Origin: CAZKHG01 sp964552655
GTDB taxonomy: Bacteria; Bacteroidota; Bacteroidia; Bacteroidales; Tenuifilaceae
Direction: 5' to 3'
Assembly (NCBI GenBank): GCA_964552655.1
Contig: CAZKHG010000003.1
Span: 65,807-129,806, forward strand
Length of the DNA: 64,000 nt
Part shown: positions 26,778 to 35,823 of the stretch, in pieces
Layout of the letters: the number at the start of each line of letters is the position of its first letter
Position numbering within the stretch: the stretch's first letter is position 1
Notes under the pieces: model-generated
Databases searched by the model: none
Told to the model about the DNA's origin: nothing
The model's input: only the letters and a program-made list of their open reading frames with translations
Program-made: the position numbers and the translations under genes

Positions 26778-26836
26778 TTCCTTTTATGGTTTTCATCTTT
26801 GTTTGGTAAATTTACACCATTTAATGAAATAATAGT

Positions 26837-27877
26837 ATGATGGAAATCTTAAACCGAAGAGGCTTTGCAAGTGATAATAATTCAGGGGTTCACCCCGCAA
26901 TCATGCAATCAATTCAGGATGTCAATATCGGGCATACCATCGCCTATGGCGATGATGTTTATACACAACAGGCAGTTAGCTGCTTCAAGGACCATTTTGG
27001 TGAAAACATTGAAGTTTTCTTCGTTTTTATTGGTTCCGCTGCTAATGTGCTTGGCTTAAAAGCACTAACTGAACCTCACAATGCAATCATCTGCTCTGAT
27101 ACTGCCCATATTCATGTTGATGAATGTGGTGCTCCGGAGCGTTTTACCGGATGTAAACTACTTACTGTTGAAACTACAGATGGAAAACTTACTGTTGATC
27201 TGGTTAAAAAACACATGCATGGTTTTGGTTTTCAGCATCATGTTCAACCAAAAGTAATATCAATTTCCCAGGCAAGCGAACTTGGAACTGTATATAAACC
27301 TGATGAGATAAAAGCCCTGGCTGATTTTGCCCATGAAAATGGTCTTCTGCTTCATATGGATGGAGCTCGAATAGCCAATGCTTCAGTATCGCTTAATTTA
27401 CCTTTTAGAAAATTTACAAAAGACGTAGGTGTCGATCTGTTATCCTTTGGGGGCACTAAGAATGGTATGATGTACGGCGAAGCCCTTGTCTTCTTTGATA
27501 CACGGTTTGCTCAGAATTTTCTATACACCAGGAAGCAAGGGCTTCACCTTGCATCCAAAATGAGATATATTTCAGCACAGTTTATTTCTTACCTGTCTAA
27601 CAATCAATGGTATAAAACTGCTTCCCATGCTAACAGAATGGCTGAAATTCTCGCAGAAAAAGTTGCCAAAATTCCACAAGTTCAGATAACCCAAAAGGTG
27701 GAAGCAAATGGTGTATTCGCCATCATTCCAAAAGAAATCATCCCCGAACTTCAAAAAGAATACTTTTTTTATGTATGGGATGAAAACAGGTCAGAGGTTC
27801 GATGGATGACATCCTGGGATACAACTGAAGATGATATTGTTAAATTTGTTAACAAAATTAATCAGCTGGTTAATTAA
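26837..27877 (+). CDS. ltaE: Low-specificity L-threonine aldolase
   Basis: PLP enzyme (Beta_elim_lyase fold) that cleaves L-threonine or allo-threonine to glycine and acetaldehyde. The 346 residues match the family. Visible are the N-terminal SDNNSGVHPAIMQSI, the cofactor-stacking DTAHIHVDECGAPE near 89-102, LHMDGARIANA near 172-182 (Asp-x-x-Arg), and SFGGTKNGMM near 201-210, whose Lys forms the internal aldimine. Two ATGs stand in tandem at the start and the first is used here. It is a single gene with no PLP-related neighbour. Serine or other beta-hydroxy amino acids may also be used. Confidence 0.9.
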   Translation: MMEILNRRGFASDNNSGVHPAIMQSIQDVNIGHTIAYGDDVYTQQAVSCFKDHFGENIEVFFVFIGSAANVLGLKALTEPHNAIICSDTAHIHVDECGAPERFTGCKLLTVETTDGKLTVDLVKKHMHGFGFQHHVQPKVISISQASELGTVYKPDEIKALADFAHENGLLLHMDGARIANASVSLNLPFRKFTKDVGVDLLSFGGTKNGMMYGEALVFFDTRFAQNFLYTRKQGLHLASKMRYISAQFISYLSNNQWYKTASHANRMAEILAEKVAKIPQVQITQKVEANGVFAIIPKEIIPELQKEYFFYVWDENRSEVRWMTSWDTTEDDIVKFVNKINQLVN

Positions 27878-27892
27878 TTTAGCACATATTGT

Positions 27893-27923
27893 TTTGGTTT
27901 TATTAAACCTGTTTTTAGTTTTA
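27893..27923 (+). promoter_or_regulatory. Possible promoter of the serine-hydrolase gene
   Basis: TTTG at 27893-27896, 19 bp, then TAGTTTTA at 27916-27923, one base off the TAnnTTTG consensus. A small hairpin (GGTTT-TATT-AAACC, 27896-27909) lies within the spacer. Confidence 0.45.
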
Positions 27924-27950
27924 CTGCAAAATCTTAATAGTTAGATAATT

Positions 27951-29354
27951 GTGAATAAGAGAGTGAAGATTTTAGTTCGATTTGGTATTTTTTTTGGTTT
28001 ACTTGCCTTAACCCTTATTATTTATACCTCGTTTAGCTCTAAAAGGACTAGTTTGGCTTTTAGCTTTATAAATGATAGCAAATTCAGATATTCAACTAAA
28101 AAGATAACCAATGAAAGATCAAATTTATATGCATATACCAAAATTGATAATTCATTTAAGAATTTTTTAAGAAAGTGGCAGCTGACGGGTTTCTCAGTTG
28201 CCATTGCAAAAAATGGCAATTTACTGTACGCCAAAGGGTTTGGCTACGCTAATAAAGAGGAACAGATTTATACTCAACCCTACAATATTTATCGAATTGC
28301 GAGTGTTTCTAAGCTTATTACTGCAACTGCAGTTATGAAGTTGGTTGAAGATGATAAACTTTCACTCGACACTAAGGTTTTTGGACCTAGTGGTATTCTA
28401 AACGACGAATGCTTTTTGCATTATAAAGACAGCAGGGTAGAGGATATTACTGTAAAAAACCTGCTAAATCACTCAGCCGGTTGGTCCACCCGCTGGGGCG
28501 ATCAGATGTTCATTAAAGATGTTATTGCCAAATCCTTAAATAAAGAATTACCCGTTTCACTTCAGGATATTGTTGTTTTTGCCCTATCAAAAAAGCTCCA
28601 TTTTAAGCCGGGTGATCATAGCTCCTATAGCAACCTTGGCTATTCCATTCTACAGCTGGTTATAGAGCATGTTACCAACGAATCATATGAAGAATATGTC
28701 AAACAAAATATCTTTAAACCTATTGGAATAGTCAATGCTTATATAGCCAATAATTTTGATAATCAGAGGTATGAGGATGAAGTGAGGTACTATGAGGTAC
28801 CAGAGGCAGAGATGGTTAAACCTTATGATGGCAATGATAGTTTGGTGCTAAAAAGTCGAGGGGGCAACGATATTCATACCCTTGGAGCCGCTGGAGGCTG
28901 GGTGATATCTTCGGTTGATCTGATAAAATTCTTATTGGCATTTGATACCAGATCAAATCAGAAGGGTATTTTAAATCAGAATTCAATTCTCCAGATGGTT
29001 GAACACGAAGGGAATTTTCACCCATTTGGATGGCGATGGGTGATGGCCAACGGGAAATGGTGGAGATCCGGTTCATTCCCCGGTACATCAGCATTGGCTG
29101 TTATCCGGAACGATGGGTTTTCTTATGTTTTTCTTTCGAATACAAGCCCTTGGTCGGGCGCAAAATTTCCTTACGAGGTTGATCGGATGATGAGCCGTGT
29201 AATATCCTCATTGGATGACTGGCCAAATATAAACCTGTTTGAATATCAAGTGAACCAATCAACTTTTATCCCCGAGTGGAATTCTGAGGTTTTTCAACCA
29301 TTTATTACCGGGAAATTTACTTCGGTTAGCACCTGTTTACCACCAGCAAGCTAG
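27951..29354 (+). CDS. Membrane-anchored serine hydrolase (beta-lactamase/DD-peptidase fold)
   Basis: A 467-residue protein of the Beta-lactamase (class C-like, PF00144) family. An N-terminal hydrophobic segment (about 7-25) anchors it, leaving the enzyme outside the inner membrane. Catalytic residues are visible: Ser118-Val-Ser-Lys121 (SxxK, in RIASVSKLI) and Tyr226-Ser-Asn (YxN, in HSSYSNLGY). The third motif is not typical of true AmpC, so an esterase or peptidase acting on cell-wall or small peptides is more likely than antibiotic resistance. The start is GTG at 27951. It overlaps by 4 bp the stop of the Lon-N gene on the other strand. Confidence 0.82.
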   Translation: MNKRVKILVRFGIFFGLLALTLIIYTSFSSKRTSLAFSFINDSKFRYSTKKITNERSNLYAYTKIDNSFKNFLRKWQLTGFSVAIAKNGNLLYAKGFGYANKEEQIYTQPYNIYRIASVSKLITATAVMKLVEDDKLSLDTKVFGPSGILNDECFLHYKDSRVEDITVKNLLNHSAGWSTRWGDQMFIKDVIAKSLNKELPVSLQDIVVFALSKKLHFKPGDHSSYSNLGYSILQLVIEHVTNESYEEYVKQNIFKPIGIVNAYIANNFDNQRYEDEVRYYEVPEAEMVKPYDGNDSLVLKSRGGNDIHTLGAAGGWVISSVDLIKFLLAFDTRSNQKGILNQNSILQMVEHEGNFHPFGWRWVMANGKWWRSGSFPGTSALAVIRNDGFSYVFLSNTSPWSGAKFPYEVDRMMSRVISSLDDWPNINLFEYQVNQSTFIPEWNSEVFQPFITGKFTSVSTCLPPAS

Positions 29355-29953
29355 TTTAAAGAGAAGTTATTTTGTAACATTTCCTCCTGCTTTTTCAATA
29401 GCTCAATAAATTTCAATTTCTTGATTAAGAATTGCTCCATTAGGTAGAGATTACGATAGGAGTAAAAAAGGTATTTTTCGTCAGAATTTAGCATGATTGA
29501 TCTGGCAATATCCATAAGATTCATATAACCCTCAATAGTAAGTGTTCCTAAGGTTGAATCAATATTCAATTTCAGTTTCTTGACCAATACAGCCAATTCC
29601 GGGTTAGTGGAAAGAAATTTATCATCAATGTATTCTATAATGCCCCCACCATAAAGTTTACCGGGAAGCTGATTGTAAAAATCAATTAGATGGAAATTTC
29701 TGATCCCCTTAACAAGAATTACCATTTCATTAAGGCTGTTTTTGGCGATGATGCTCTGAATCTCCACTTCACTTCCATACCTTGCAATGTCCCCTTTCTG
29801 TATAAAAGGAATACCAAATGGTTTTCCGCTTTGTTCACACTCGGTTATAAGTTGAATATATCTTGGCTCGAATATTTTTAAAGGGAGTTCTTCTCCGGGT
29901 AAAAGAAAACTGCTTAGCGGGAATAATGGTATTTCTAAAGCCTGTTGATCCAT
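29351..29953 (-). CDS. Lon N-terminal (LON substrate-binding) domain protein
   Basis: A stand-alone PF02190 protein of 201 residues without ATPase or protease domains. IPLFPLSSFLLPGEELPLKI at about 8-27 and FEPRYIQLI near 28-36 are the classic beginning of the LON substrate-binding domain; the C-terminal half is helical. Such proteins resemble E. coli YcaM/CRBN-type folds, and their function is not settled. The frame opens at 29980 with TTG, but ATG at 29953 gives the conserved start and leaves a 4-bp gap after msrB, which lies upstream on the same strand and is probably co-transcribed. Confidence 0.8.
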   Translation of the reverse strand: MDQQALEIPLFPLSSFLLPGEELPLKIFEPRYIQLITECEQSGKPFGIPFIQKGDIARYGSEVEIQSIIAKNSLNEMVILVKGIRNFHLIDFYNQLPGKLYGGGIIEYIDDKFLSTNPELAVLVKKLKLNIDSTLGTLTIEGYMNLMDIARSIMLNSDEKYLFYSYRNLYLMEQFLIKKLKFIELLKKQEEMLQNNFSLN

Positions 29954-29957
29954 CTTA

Positions 29958-30422
29958 TTAATTTTCTTTTTTGGGTACAAATTTTAATGACGCTGAATTT
30001 ATACAAAACCTTAAACCTGTTGGTTTGGGACCATCATTGAAAATATGCCCCAAATGGGCACCACATTTCTTGCATAAAACCTCAGTACGAATCATGTTAA
30101 AGCTGCTATCGGTTTGGAATTTAATATTATCCTTAAATTTTGAATCGCTAAAACTAGGCCAACCACAAGTTGATGCAAATTTTGAATCAGATTCAAAAAG
30201 TTCAGCATTACAACATACACATAGGTAAATTCCTTTCTCAAAAAAATCCCAGTACTCACCAGTGAATGGCCTTTCTGTCCCCTTTTGCTGGGTTACATAG
30301 TATTGTAATTCGGACAAATTCCCTTTATTCTCACCTTTGTCATGCATTTTTAGCTGTTTTTGATTTTGTGATACACACCCCTGTACTATTAATAAAAATG
30401 GGATTGCAAATAACATTTTCAT
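29958..30422 (-). CDS. msrB: Lipoprotein peptide-methionine (R)-S-oxide reductase
   Basis: Repairs methionine R-sulfoxide in proteins. The 154 residues start with a lipoprotein signal whose lipobox ends at Cys16 (VQGC), so the enzyme is exported and lipid-anchored, unlike cytosolic MsrB. The structural zinc is bound by Cys68/Cys71 and Cys117/Cys120 (CVCC, CKKC). The catalytic Cys140 is in RFCINSASL, and Cys86 in CGWPSF is the likely resolving residue. The first gene of a two-gene unit with the Lon-N protein. An envelope role in protecting periplasmic or surface proteins from oxidants is the obvious inference. Confidence 0.92.
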   Translation of the reverse strand: MKMLFAIPFLLIVQGCVSQNQKQLKMHDKGENKGNLSELQYYVTQQKGTERPFTGEYWDFFEKGIYLCVCCNAELFESDSKFASTCGWPSFSDSKFKDNIKFQTDSSFNMIRTEVLCKKCGAHLGHIFNDGPKPTGLRFCINSASLKFVPKKEN

Positions 30423-30557
30423 TTTTATTCATTTTACTGTTTTAACATAGATTATATATTTTTGTTCATTACTATGAGACTCCATCCCAATTTTTTAATA
30501 CTTTTAGTTTTTAAATCATCTTCAATTTTAAAATAATTTGAGCAAAACAATTAAATT

Positions 30558-31238
30558 ATGAAAACCATTAAACTATTAGTTCCTTTTTTGATGATTTCGG
30601 CAAACCTGTTTTCCCAAAACACAGAGGTGCGGGTTTTAAATTCTTTCAATAAGCTCAAAGTAAATTGTGAGGCAAAAGTTTTTGCAACCCAGGGTACCGA
30701 AAATAAAATTCAGATAACCGCTTCCGGCATAGATTTGAACAACTTAATTACAGAGGTAAAATCTAATACCTTAAATATTGAGCTTAAGCGAGGTGTTTAT
30801 GTAAATACAAATATTGAAATTTATTTAACATTCAGCGAAATAGTAGATTTAAGTATTGGGTCATTTGGGAATATCAGCTTTCAAACTCCCCTAAAAGGGA
30901 GAAACCTTAAAATTAATGCAAATACCAATGGAGTACTTCAAACTGAACTTAAGCTCAATTTGGTTGATATCAATATAGCTCAGGGTGCTTCTGTTCGTTT
31001 GAATGGTTCGGCAAGAAAGATGACAGGTAAGGTTTCGTCTGGAGGAATACTTGCTGCTCTTGAACTTACTACTGATAGTACATTAATTAAGGTTGGAAGC
31101 GCTGCAACTGCAAAAGTTAACGCTTCACTTTTGCTTGATGCAAAAGTAAAAACAGGAGGTAACCTTACAATTACAGGTTCACCCAAGGAAAAAAAGGTTA
31201 AAACCGGAATTGGCGTTACTATTAACGAGGTTGATTAA
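30558..31238 (+). CDS. Head-GIN domain (DUF2807) exported protein
   Basis: A 226-residue secreted protein. A signal peptide (about 1-19, ending ANLFSQ) precedes a right-handed beta-helix-like domain of the DUF2807 type; the repeated short strands with Asn/Gly turns (SIGSFGNISFQTP, INANTNGVLQTEL, AQGASVRLNGSA, KVSSGGIL) are the reason for the call. The family is widespread in Bacteroidota, often as adhesin-like or auto-transported surface proteins, with no assigned activity. It may share a message with the small outer-membrane protein 28 bp downstream. Confidence 0.8.
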   Translation: MKTIKLLVPFLMISANLFSQNTEVRVLNSFNKLKVNCEAKVFATQGTENKIQITASGIDLNNLITEVKSNTLNIELKRGVYVNTNIEIYLTFSEIVDLSIGSFGNISFQTPLKGRNLKINANTNGVLQTELKLNLVDINIAQGASVRLNGSARKMTGKVSSGGILAALELTTDSTLIKVGSAATAKVNASLLLDAKVKTGGNLTITGSPKEKKVKTGIGVTINEVD

Positions 31239-31266
31239 ACAAGTTGTTTTTTCTAATAATCCCTAA

Positions 31267-31869
31267 GTGAGAAGATTTATCTCCTTTCTGGCGCTCCTTT
31301 TTATCATGTTAATCCTTTTAACAGGATATAATGCATATTCTCAAAAGAATATGAAAACCAACTGGTTGCAGGAGAAAAATGAATATACGGCCAGATGGAG
31401 AATTGGATTTGGGGTTCATGCCGGAGAACCTACAGGCATCCATTTGCAATTTTACAGGTTAAGTAAAATTTGTACTAGCGATTTTTCAATTCTTAAAAAA
31501 CTTTCGTTAAATGTTTATTTATCTAAAGAAGGTTATATTTTTTCTAATACCCTGAAAAATAGCAATAAAGGTTGGGAAGCAGGTGGAACCCGATTGGGTT
31601 TAGACATTAAGTTTTATTTCCCTATACTCCTAAACCCATACTTTAGTTTTGGCTGTGAATCTGGCACCCGTTATTTTAATAGTAAGAGTGAAATAAATAC
31701 TGATTTGTTTGGTAGTATTGGAGTTGAACAGAAGTTATTTGGGTTGAAACTTTCCACCCGTTCTTCTCTTAATACTGGTATTTTCCTTGATGCTAAATAT
31801 AACAGGTGTATTAACAATAATTTTAGCTATTTCCTCCCTTGTTTCGGGTTTAGAGTTCACTTCTTATAA
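31267..31869 (+). CDS. Small predicted outer-membrane beta-barrel protein
   Basis: A 200-residue hypothetical. The signal peptide (about 1-25, ending NAYSQ) is followed by WRIGFGVHAGEPTGIHLQFY and a series of amphipathic strands finishing in Phe/Leu (FRVHFL), the pattern of an eight-stranded outer-membrane barrel. The start is GTG at 31267, the only initiator before the signal peptide. I do not recognise a named family. It lies just behind the DUF2807 gene, suggesting joint expression at the cell surface. No enzyme motif is visible. Confidence 0.6.
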   Translation: MRRFISFLALLFIMLILLTGYNAYSQKNMKTNWLQEKNEYTARWRIGFGVHAGEPTGIHLQFYRLSKICTSDFSILKKLSLNVYLSKEGYIFSNTLKNSNKGWEAGGTRLGLDIKFYFPILLNPYFSFGCESGTRYFNSKSEINTDLFGSIGVEQKLFGLKLSTRSSLNTGIFLDAKYNRCINNNFSYFLPCFGFRVHFL

Positions 31870-31894
31870 ATTCATAAAAAAATTTCAATTTATT

Positions 31895-31910
31895 TTAACC
31901 AACTAGTTAA
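31895..31910. promoter_or_regulatory. Upstream operator copy for the TetR regulator
   Basis: TTAACCA-AC-TAGTTAA: the same 7-2-7 palindrome as at 31968-31983 with one arm mismatch, placed upstream of the -33 box. A further half site (TAGTTAA) is at 31917-31923. Confidence 0.65.
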
Positions 31911-31926
31911 AATAAATAGTTAAAAA

Positions 31927-31958
31927 TTTGCATCAACAAAAAAACACTCATATATTTG
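31927..31958 (+). promoter_or_regulatory. Promoter of the TetR-export operon
   Basis: TTTG at 31927-31930, 20 bp, then TATATTTG at 31951-31958, a full match to the Bacteroidota consensus. The start site falls near 31964, just before the downstream operator. Confidence 0.8.
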
Positions 31959-31967
31959 CCATGTGGT

Positions 31968-31983
31968 TTAACCAAATGGTTAA
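31968..31983. promoter_or_regulatory. Operator of the TetR regulator at the transcription start
   Basis: Perfect palindrome TTAACCA-AA-TGGTTAA, just downstream of the predicted start and 14 bp before the regulator's ATG. Its centre lies 73 bp from that of the similar upstream site, so both could be bound to repress the operon. Confidence 0.75.
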
Positions 31984-31996
31984 TTAATAAAATGAA

Positions 31997-32611
31997 ATGA
32001 CTGAACTTCAAAAAGAGACCGAACAACAGATATTGGAAGCTGCTCGTAAGGTCTTTATCAGAAAAGGATTAGATGGTGCCAGAATGCAGGAAATAGCAGA
32101 TGAGGCTGGTATAAACAAAGCGTTATTGCACTATTATTTCCGGAGCAAAGACAAACTATTTGAGATGATTTTCAAGGAGGAGCTGGGCAAGTTCTTCCCC
32201 AAAATGATAGGGGTGTTGATGTCTGAGGAGTTAACCTTCGATCAGAAAATTCGCCATTTCGTAGATAATTACATTTCAATTTTTATTAATAACCCCTTTT
32301 TACCAACATTTATTATAAGGGAAATAAACCGTGATCCGGAAAAGCTGAAAGATTTCTTTATCAGTTCCGGGTTTGATGTCAATGCCATTCATCTGGCTTT
32401 AAATGTTTTATCAAAACAACTCAATGTTGATATTGATAGTGCAAAAAAATTCATTATTAATCTGCTGAGCTTGTGTGTATTCCCCTTTGCTGGCCGTCCA
32501 TTGATAGAGAAAATATTATTCCTGGGCGATTCAGTTAAATATGATAAGTTTCTTGAAGATCGTAAGGAGGAAGTAGCCGAATTGGTTATCAACTCTTTGA
32601 AAAATAGATAA
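31997..32611 (+). CDS. TetR/AcrR family transcriptional regulator
   Basis: A 204-residue repressor. The DNA-binding domain at about 8-57 is typical: ILEAARKVFIRKGLDGARMQ, EIADEAGINKALLHYYF and RSKDKLFEMIF. The C-terminal helical domain would bind an inducer that cannot be read from sequence. It is the first gene of a seven-gene export operon, with tolC 11 bp downstream, so it almost certainly controls its own operon through the two palindromes flanking the promoter. Induction by the exported compound is the usual logic for such arrangements. Confidence 0.93.
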   Translation: MTELQKETEQQILEAARKVFIRKGLDGARMQEIADEAGINKALLHYYFRSKDKLFEMIFKEELGKFFPKMIGVLMSEELTFDQKIRHFVDNYISIFINNPFLPTFIIREINRDPEKLKDFFISSGFDVNAIHLALNVLSKQLNVDIDSAKKFIINLLSLCVFPFAGRPLIEKILFLGDSVKYDKFLEDRKEEVAELVINSLKNR

Positions 32612-32622
32612 ATGTATTTACT

Positions 32623-33912
32623 ATGAGCAAAATATTTTTAAAAATTCTGGCAATACCTGGCCTGGTTTTTTTAAACCTAAGTTCAACTGCCCAGGATACC
32701 ATTAAGCTTGTTGATTTGTATAATGCCATTTTAGTGAATAACCCTATTTCCAGGAGTTATTCAGGTGTTGATTCCATTTTCTTGTTGAGAGAGAACAATC
32801 TTAAGTTAAATTACTACCCAAAACTTGATCTTAACGCTCAGGCCACCTGGCAATCGGATGTTACCAAATTGGATATTAACCTACCAATGATTCCTGGTTT
32901 CAATGTTCCGTCGCCAGCAAAAGACCAATATAAAATAACCTTAGATATTACCCAGATGATTTGGGATGGTGGCATTACAAAATCCAAGAAACAGGTAGAA
33001 AAGGTCAATAAAAATTTTGAAAGGAATAAGCTTGACATTGAACTTTATAGCGCGAAAGAAAAAATTACCGGGCTATTCTTTTCGTTTATTACTTTATATG
33101 TATATCAGCAACAACTCGACCTGATGGCAAATGAGCTCGACCGGAGAATTCTTGAGCTGGAATCGGCTGTTGCCAATGGTTATATTCTTCAATCCTCTCT
33201 TGACGCATTAAAAGCAGAAAAATTAAGGCTTCTCCAGAATATTGATGCAATTCCATCTCAAAAACAAGCTTTAAACGCTGCAATAAATGCACTAACAGGT
33301 AGGCAAATTACAGATAAAGACATACTGGTAATACCTGAACCAAAACTAATTACGTCATATTCATGCTTTAGACCTGATTTTAAAAATTACAGCATTCAAA
33401 ATGATTTGCTAAATGCATCTTCAAATCTTTTGGATAGAAAAAGGTATCCAGTTTTAGCTGGTTTCGCTCAGGCTGGTTACGGAAAGCCTGGTTTAAGCAT
33501 GCTTTCTAATGAGTGGGATACCTTTTACCTTTTTGGTGCCCGGTTAACATGGAATATTTGGGACTGGAATTCAACAAGCAGGGAAAAACAACAGCTGAAA
33601 ATTCAAAGTAATATCGTCAACCTTAGAAAACAATACTATTTAGATAATTACAATGCCCTGGTTGATGAAGTACTATCCGAAATTGATAAGTTAAAGAACC
33701 AGCTGGCCAAGGATGAAGAGATTGTTAAATTACTTCATCAGGTTACAGAACGAAGCGCTTCGCTATTAAAGAATGGTACAATTACTTCAGCAGTTTATTT
33801 AGCCGATTTTAATACTGAATCCAGGGCACGACTGGAAATGGAGATCAGAAAAATTAAACTTTCCTTGGAAAAGGTAAAATTATACAATGTCACAGGGAAT
33901 TCCATTAATTAA
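32623..33912 (+). CDS. TolC family outer-membrane efflux protein
   Basis: A 429-residue outer-membrane channel component of a tripartite exporter. Signal peptide at about 1-23 (ending STAQ). The long alpha-helical hairpins of the OEP fold are seen as heptad-rich stretches, such as LDLMANELDRRILELESAVA near 163-182 and LVDEVLSEIDKLKNQLAKDE near 345-364. Its place between the regulator and the HlyD-type adaptor fixes its role. The two internal repeats typical of TolC are visible in outline. The exported substrate is unknown. Confidence 0.88.
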   Translation: MSKIFLKILAIPGLVFLNLSSTAQDTIKLVDLYNAILVNNPISRSYSGVDSIFLLRENNLKLNYYPKLDLNAQATWQSDVTKLDINLPMIPGFNVPSPAKDQYKITLDITQMIWDGGITKSKKQVEKVNKNFERNKLDIELYSAKEKITGLFFSFITLYVYQQQLDLMANELDRRILELESAVANGYILQSSLDALKAEKLRLLQNIDAIPSQKQALNAAINALTGRQITDKDILVIPEPKLITSYSCFRPDFKNYSIQNDLLNASSNLLDRKRYPVLAGFAQAGYGKPGLSMLSNEWDTFYLFGARLTWNIWDWNSTSREKQQLKIQSNIVNLRKQYYLDNYNALVDEVLSEIDKLKNQLAKDEEIVKLLHQVTERSASLLKNGTITSAVYLADFNTESRARLEMEIRKIKLSLEKVKLYNVTGNSIN

Positions 33913-33942
33913 ACGATTACAAATAAATTAAACGATATTAAT

Positions 33943-34851
33943 ATGAAATTATCAAGATTATTATTCCTAATGGTTTCATTGTCCTTAACCGTTTTGAACA
34001 TATCATGCAACCGTAATGGGGACAAAGCAGACGCGTATGGTACATTTGAAACCGATGAAATAACGGTTTCATCTGAAGTGTCAGGGAAAATCTTATCCCT
34101 TAAAATTGATGAGGGGGATAAGGTTACAAAAAACCAGCTGGTGATTGAAATAGATACAGTTCAGCTGTATCTTAAACTAAATCAACTAAAAAGGCAGGCA
34201 GATGCAATAAACTCCAGAATTCCTAATATTAATGCTCAGGTTGATGTTCAGTTGGAGCAAATTAAGATTTTACAAATCGAATCCGATCGGATAAAGAAGA
34301 TGTTTGCCGATGGAGCAGCAACCCAAAAACAAATTGACGATATTGACGGTAGAATGAAACTTGCCATTAAACAAAAGGATGCGATTGAAACCCAGAAAAT
34401 CTCTGTTTATGCAGAAATTGAAGCCTTGAAAACACAGATTGAACAGGTTAAAGATCAATTAAATCGCAGTAAAATTTTTAACCCTGTAGATGGGGTGGTT
34501 TTAGCTTGTTTTGTCAATGAAAATGAAGTTGTTATGCAGGGTAAAGCACTGTATAAAGTCGCCGATGTTAGCATTATGTATCTTAGGGCTTATATCTCTG
34601 GTAGTCAACTATCTGATTTTGGCATTGGAAAAACGGTTAAAGTATCAGCTGATGGTGATAATGGTAAGATGCTTGATACAGATGGCATTATTACCTGGAT
34701 TTCATCTGAGGCTGAATTTACTCCTAAAATAATTCAAACCCGGGAGGAGCGGGTAAAATTGGTTTACCCAATTAAGATCAAAGTTAAAAATGATGGATGG
34801 ATTCGGATTGGTATGCCGGGTGAAGTAAGACTATTGAACAAAAATCAATAA
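33943..34851 (+). CDS. HlyD-type membrane-fusion lipoprotein
   Basis: Periplasmic adaptor of 302 residues linking the ABC transporter to TolC. A lipoprotein signal with Cys22 (NISC) anchors it to the inner membrane. VSSEVSGKILSLKIDEGDKV near 45-64 is the first half of the biotinyl-lipoyl-like domain. A helical hairpin spans about 80-175, and FNPVDGVVLACFVNENEVV near 180-198 is the second lipoyl half, followed by the beta-barrel domain. It belongs to the YhiI/YbhG-like adaptors found with paired-ATPase ABC-2 exporters, as here. Confidence 0.9.
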   Translation: MKLSRLLFLMVSLSLTVLNISCNRNGDKADAYGTFETDEITVSSEVSGKILSLKIDEGDKVTKNQLVIEIDTVQLYLKLNQLKRQADAINSRIPNINAQVDVQLEQIKILQIESDRIKKMFADGAATQKQIDDIDGRMKLAIKQKDAIETQKISVYAEIEALKTQIEQVKDQLNRSKIFNPVDGVVLACFVNENEVVMQGKALYKVADVSIMYLRAYISGSQLSDFGIGKTVKVSADGDNGKMLDTDGIITWISSEAEFTPKIIQTREERVKLVYPIKIKVKNDGWIRIGMPGEVRLLNKNQ

Positions 34852-34881
34852 CATCATTGTTTCTCATTACTTAAATGAATA

Positions 34882-35808
34882 ATGAACCCAATCATTGTAA
34901 AAAGCATTTCAAAAAGGTATGATCAAATAGTTGCTCTTAATGAAACTTCGTTTGAAGTAAATGAGGGCGAACTTTTTGGATTGATCGGGCCTGATGGCGC
35001 AGGCAAAACATCTCTCATCAGAATTCTTTCATCCTTAATTTTGCCTGATTCTGGAAAAGCATCGGTGCTGGGCTTTGATGTGATTGATGATTATAAAGAG
35101 CTAAGAAAAAACATTGGGTACATGCCCGGACGGTTTTCACTCTATGCTGATTTAACAGTCAGGGAAAACCTTGAATTTTTTGCCGGTGTTTTTGGGACTT
35201 CAGTTGAAAGTAATTACTACTTGATTGAAAACATTTACCACATGCTAAAACCCTTTGAAAATAGGCTTGCCGGGAACCTTTCAGGGGGGATGAAACAGAA
35301 GTTGGCTCTTTCCTGTGCCTTGATTCATAAACCCAAAGTCTTGTTTCTTGATGAACCTACAACAGGTGTTGATGCTGTTTCTCGGATTGAGTTCTGGGCG
35401 ATGCTGAGAACCCTTAAACTCGAGAATATCACCATTTTGGTATCTACTCCCTATATGGAAGAAGCATCGCAATGCGACAGAATTGCTTTGATAAATAAAG
35501 GAGAATTTTTACGCGTTGATTCTCCCGAAAGTATAATTGAATCATACCCATTTAAACTGTTTCGGGTTTTAGGTAAAAACCCCTATGCTCTCCTTGGGTT
35601 ACTCAAATCCCTACCAAGTTGCAATAATGCTTTTCTTTTTGGTGAGGAAATACATTATTCTACTACTAATCCAAATGATACTGAGTTAATGATACAAGAA
35701 AAAATTTTAAAAGATTTCAACCAGAATGTTCAGGTAGAGATGATAAAACCTTCAATTGAAGATTGTTTCATGAATTTTATGGTTGATGATCAGGCGGAAA
35801 AATATTGA
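34882..35808 (+). CDS. ABC exporter ATP-binding protein, first of pair
   Basis: A 308-residue ATPase of the ABC-2/CcmA type. Walker A GPDGAGKTSLI near 36-46 (Asp in the loop, as in the N-terminal half of YbhF-like proteins), signature NLSGGMKQKLALS near 132-144, and Walker B KVLFLDEPTTGVD near 152-164. The C-terminal extension after about 220 fits drug-exporter ATPases. It is followed 15 bp later by a second ATPase; in E. coli YbhF the two are fused in one chain, so this is the split form. Confidence 0.93.
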   Translation: MNPIIVKSISKRYDQIVALNETSFEVNEGELFGLIGPDGAGKTSLIRILSSLILPDSGKASVLGFDVIDDYKELRKNIGYMPGRFSLYADLTVRENLEFFAGVFGTSVESNYYLIENIYHMLKPFENRLAGNLSGGMKQKLALSCALIHKPKVLFLDEPTTGVDAVSRIEFWAMLRTLKLENITILVSTPYMEEASQCDRIALINKGEFLRVDSPESIIESYPFKLFRVLGKNPYALLGLLKSLPSCNNAFLFGEEIHYSTTNPNDTELMIQEKILKDFNQNVQVEMIKPSIEDCFMNFMVDDQAEKY

Positions 35809-35823
35809 ATTATAGGTTTTTAA

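Noticed and set aside
27951..29354. Antibiotic-resistance beta-lactamase
   Set aside because: Only the general serine-hydrolase motifs are present, with an N-terminal anchor instead of a cleaved AmpC-type signal.
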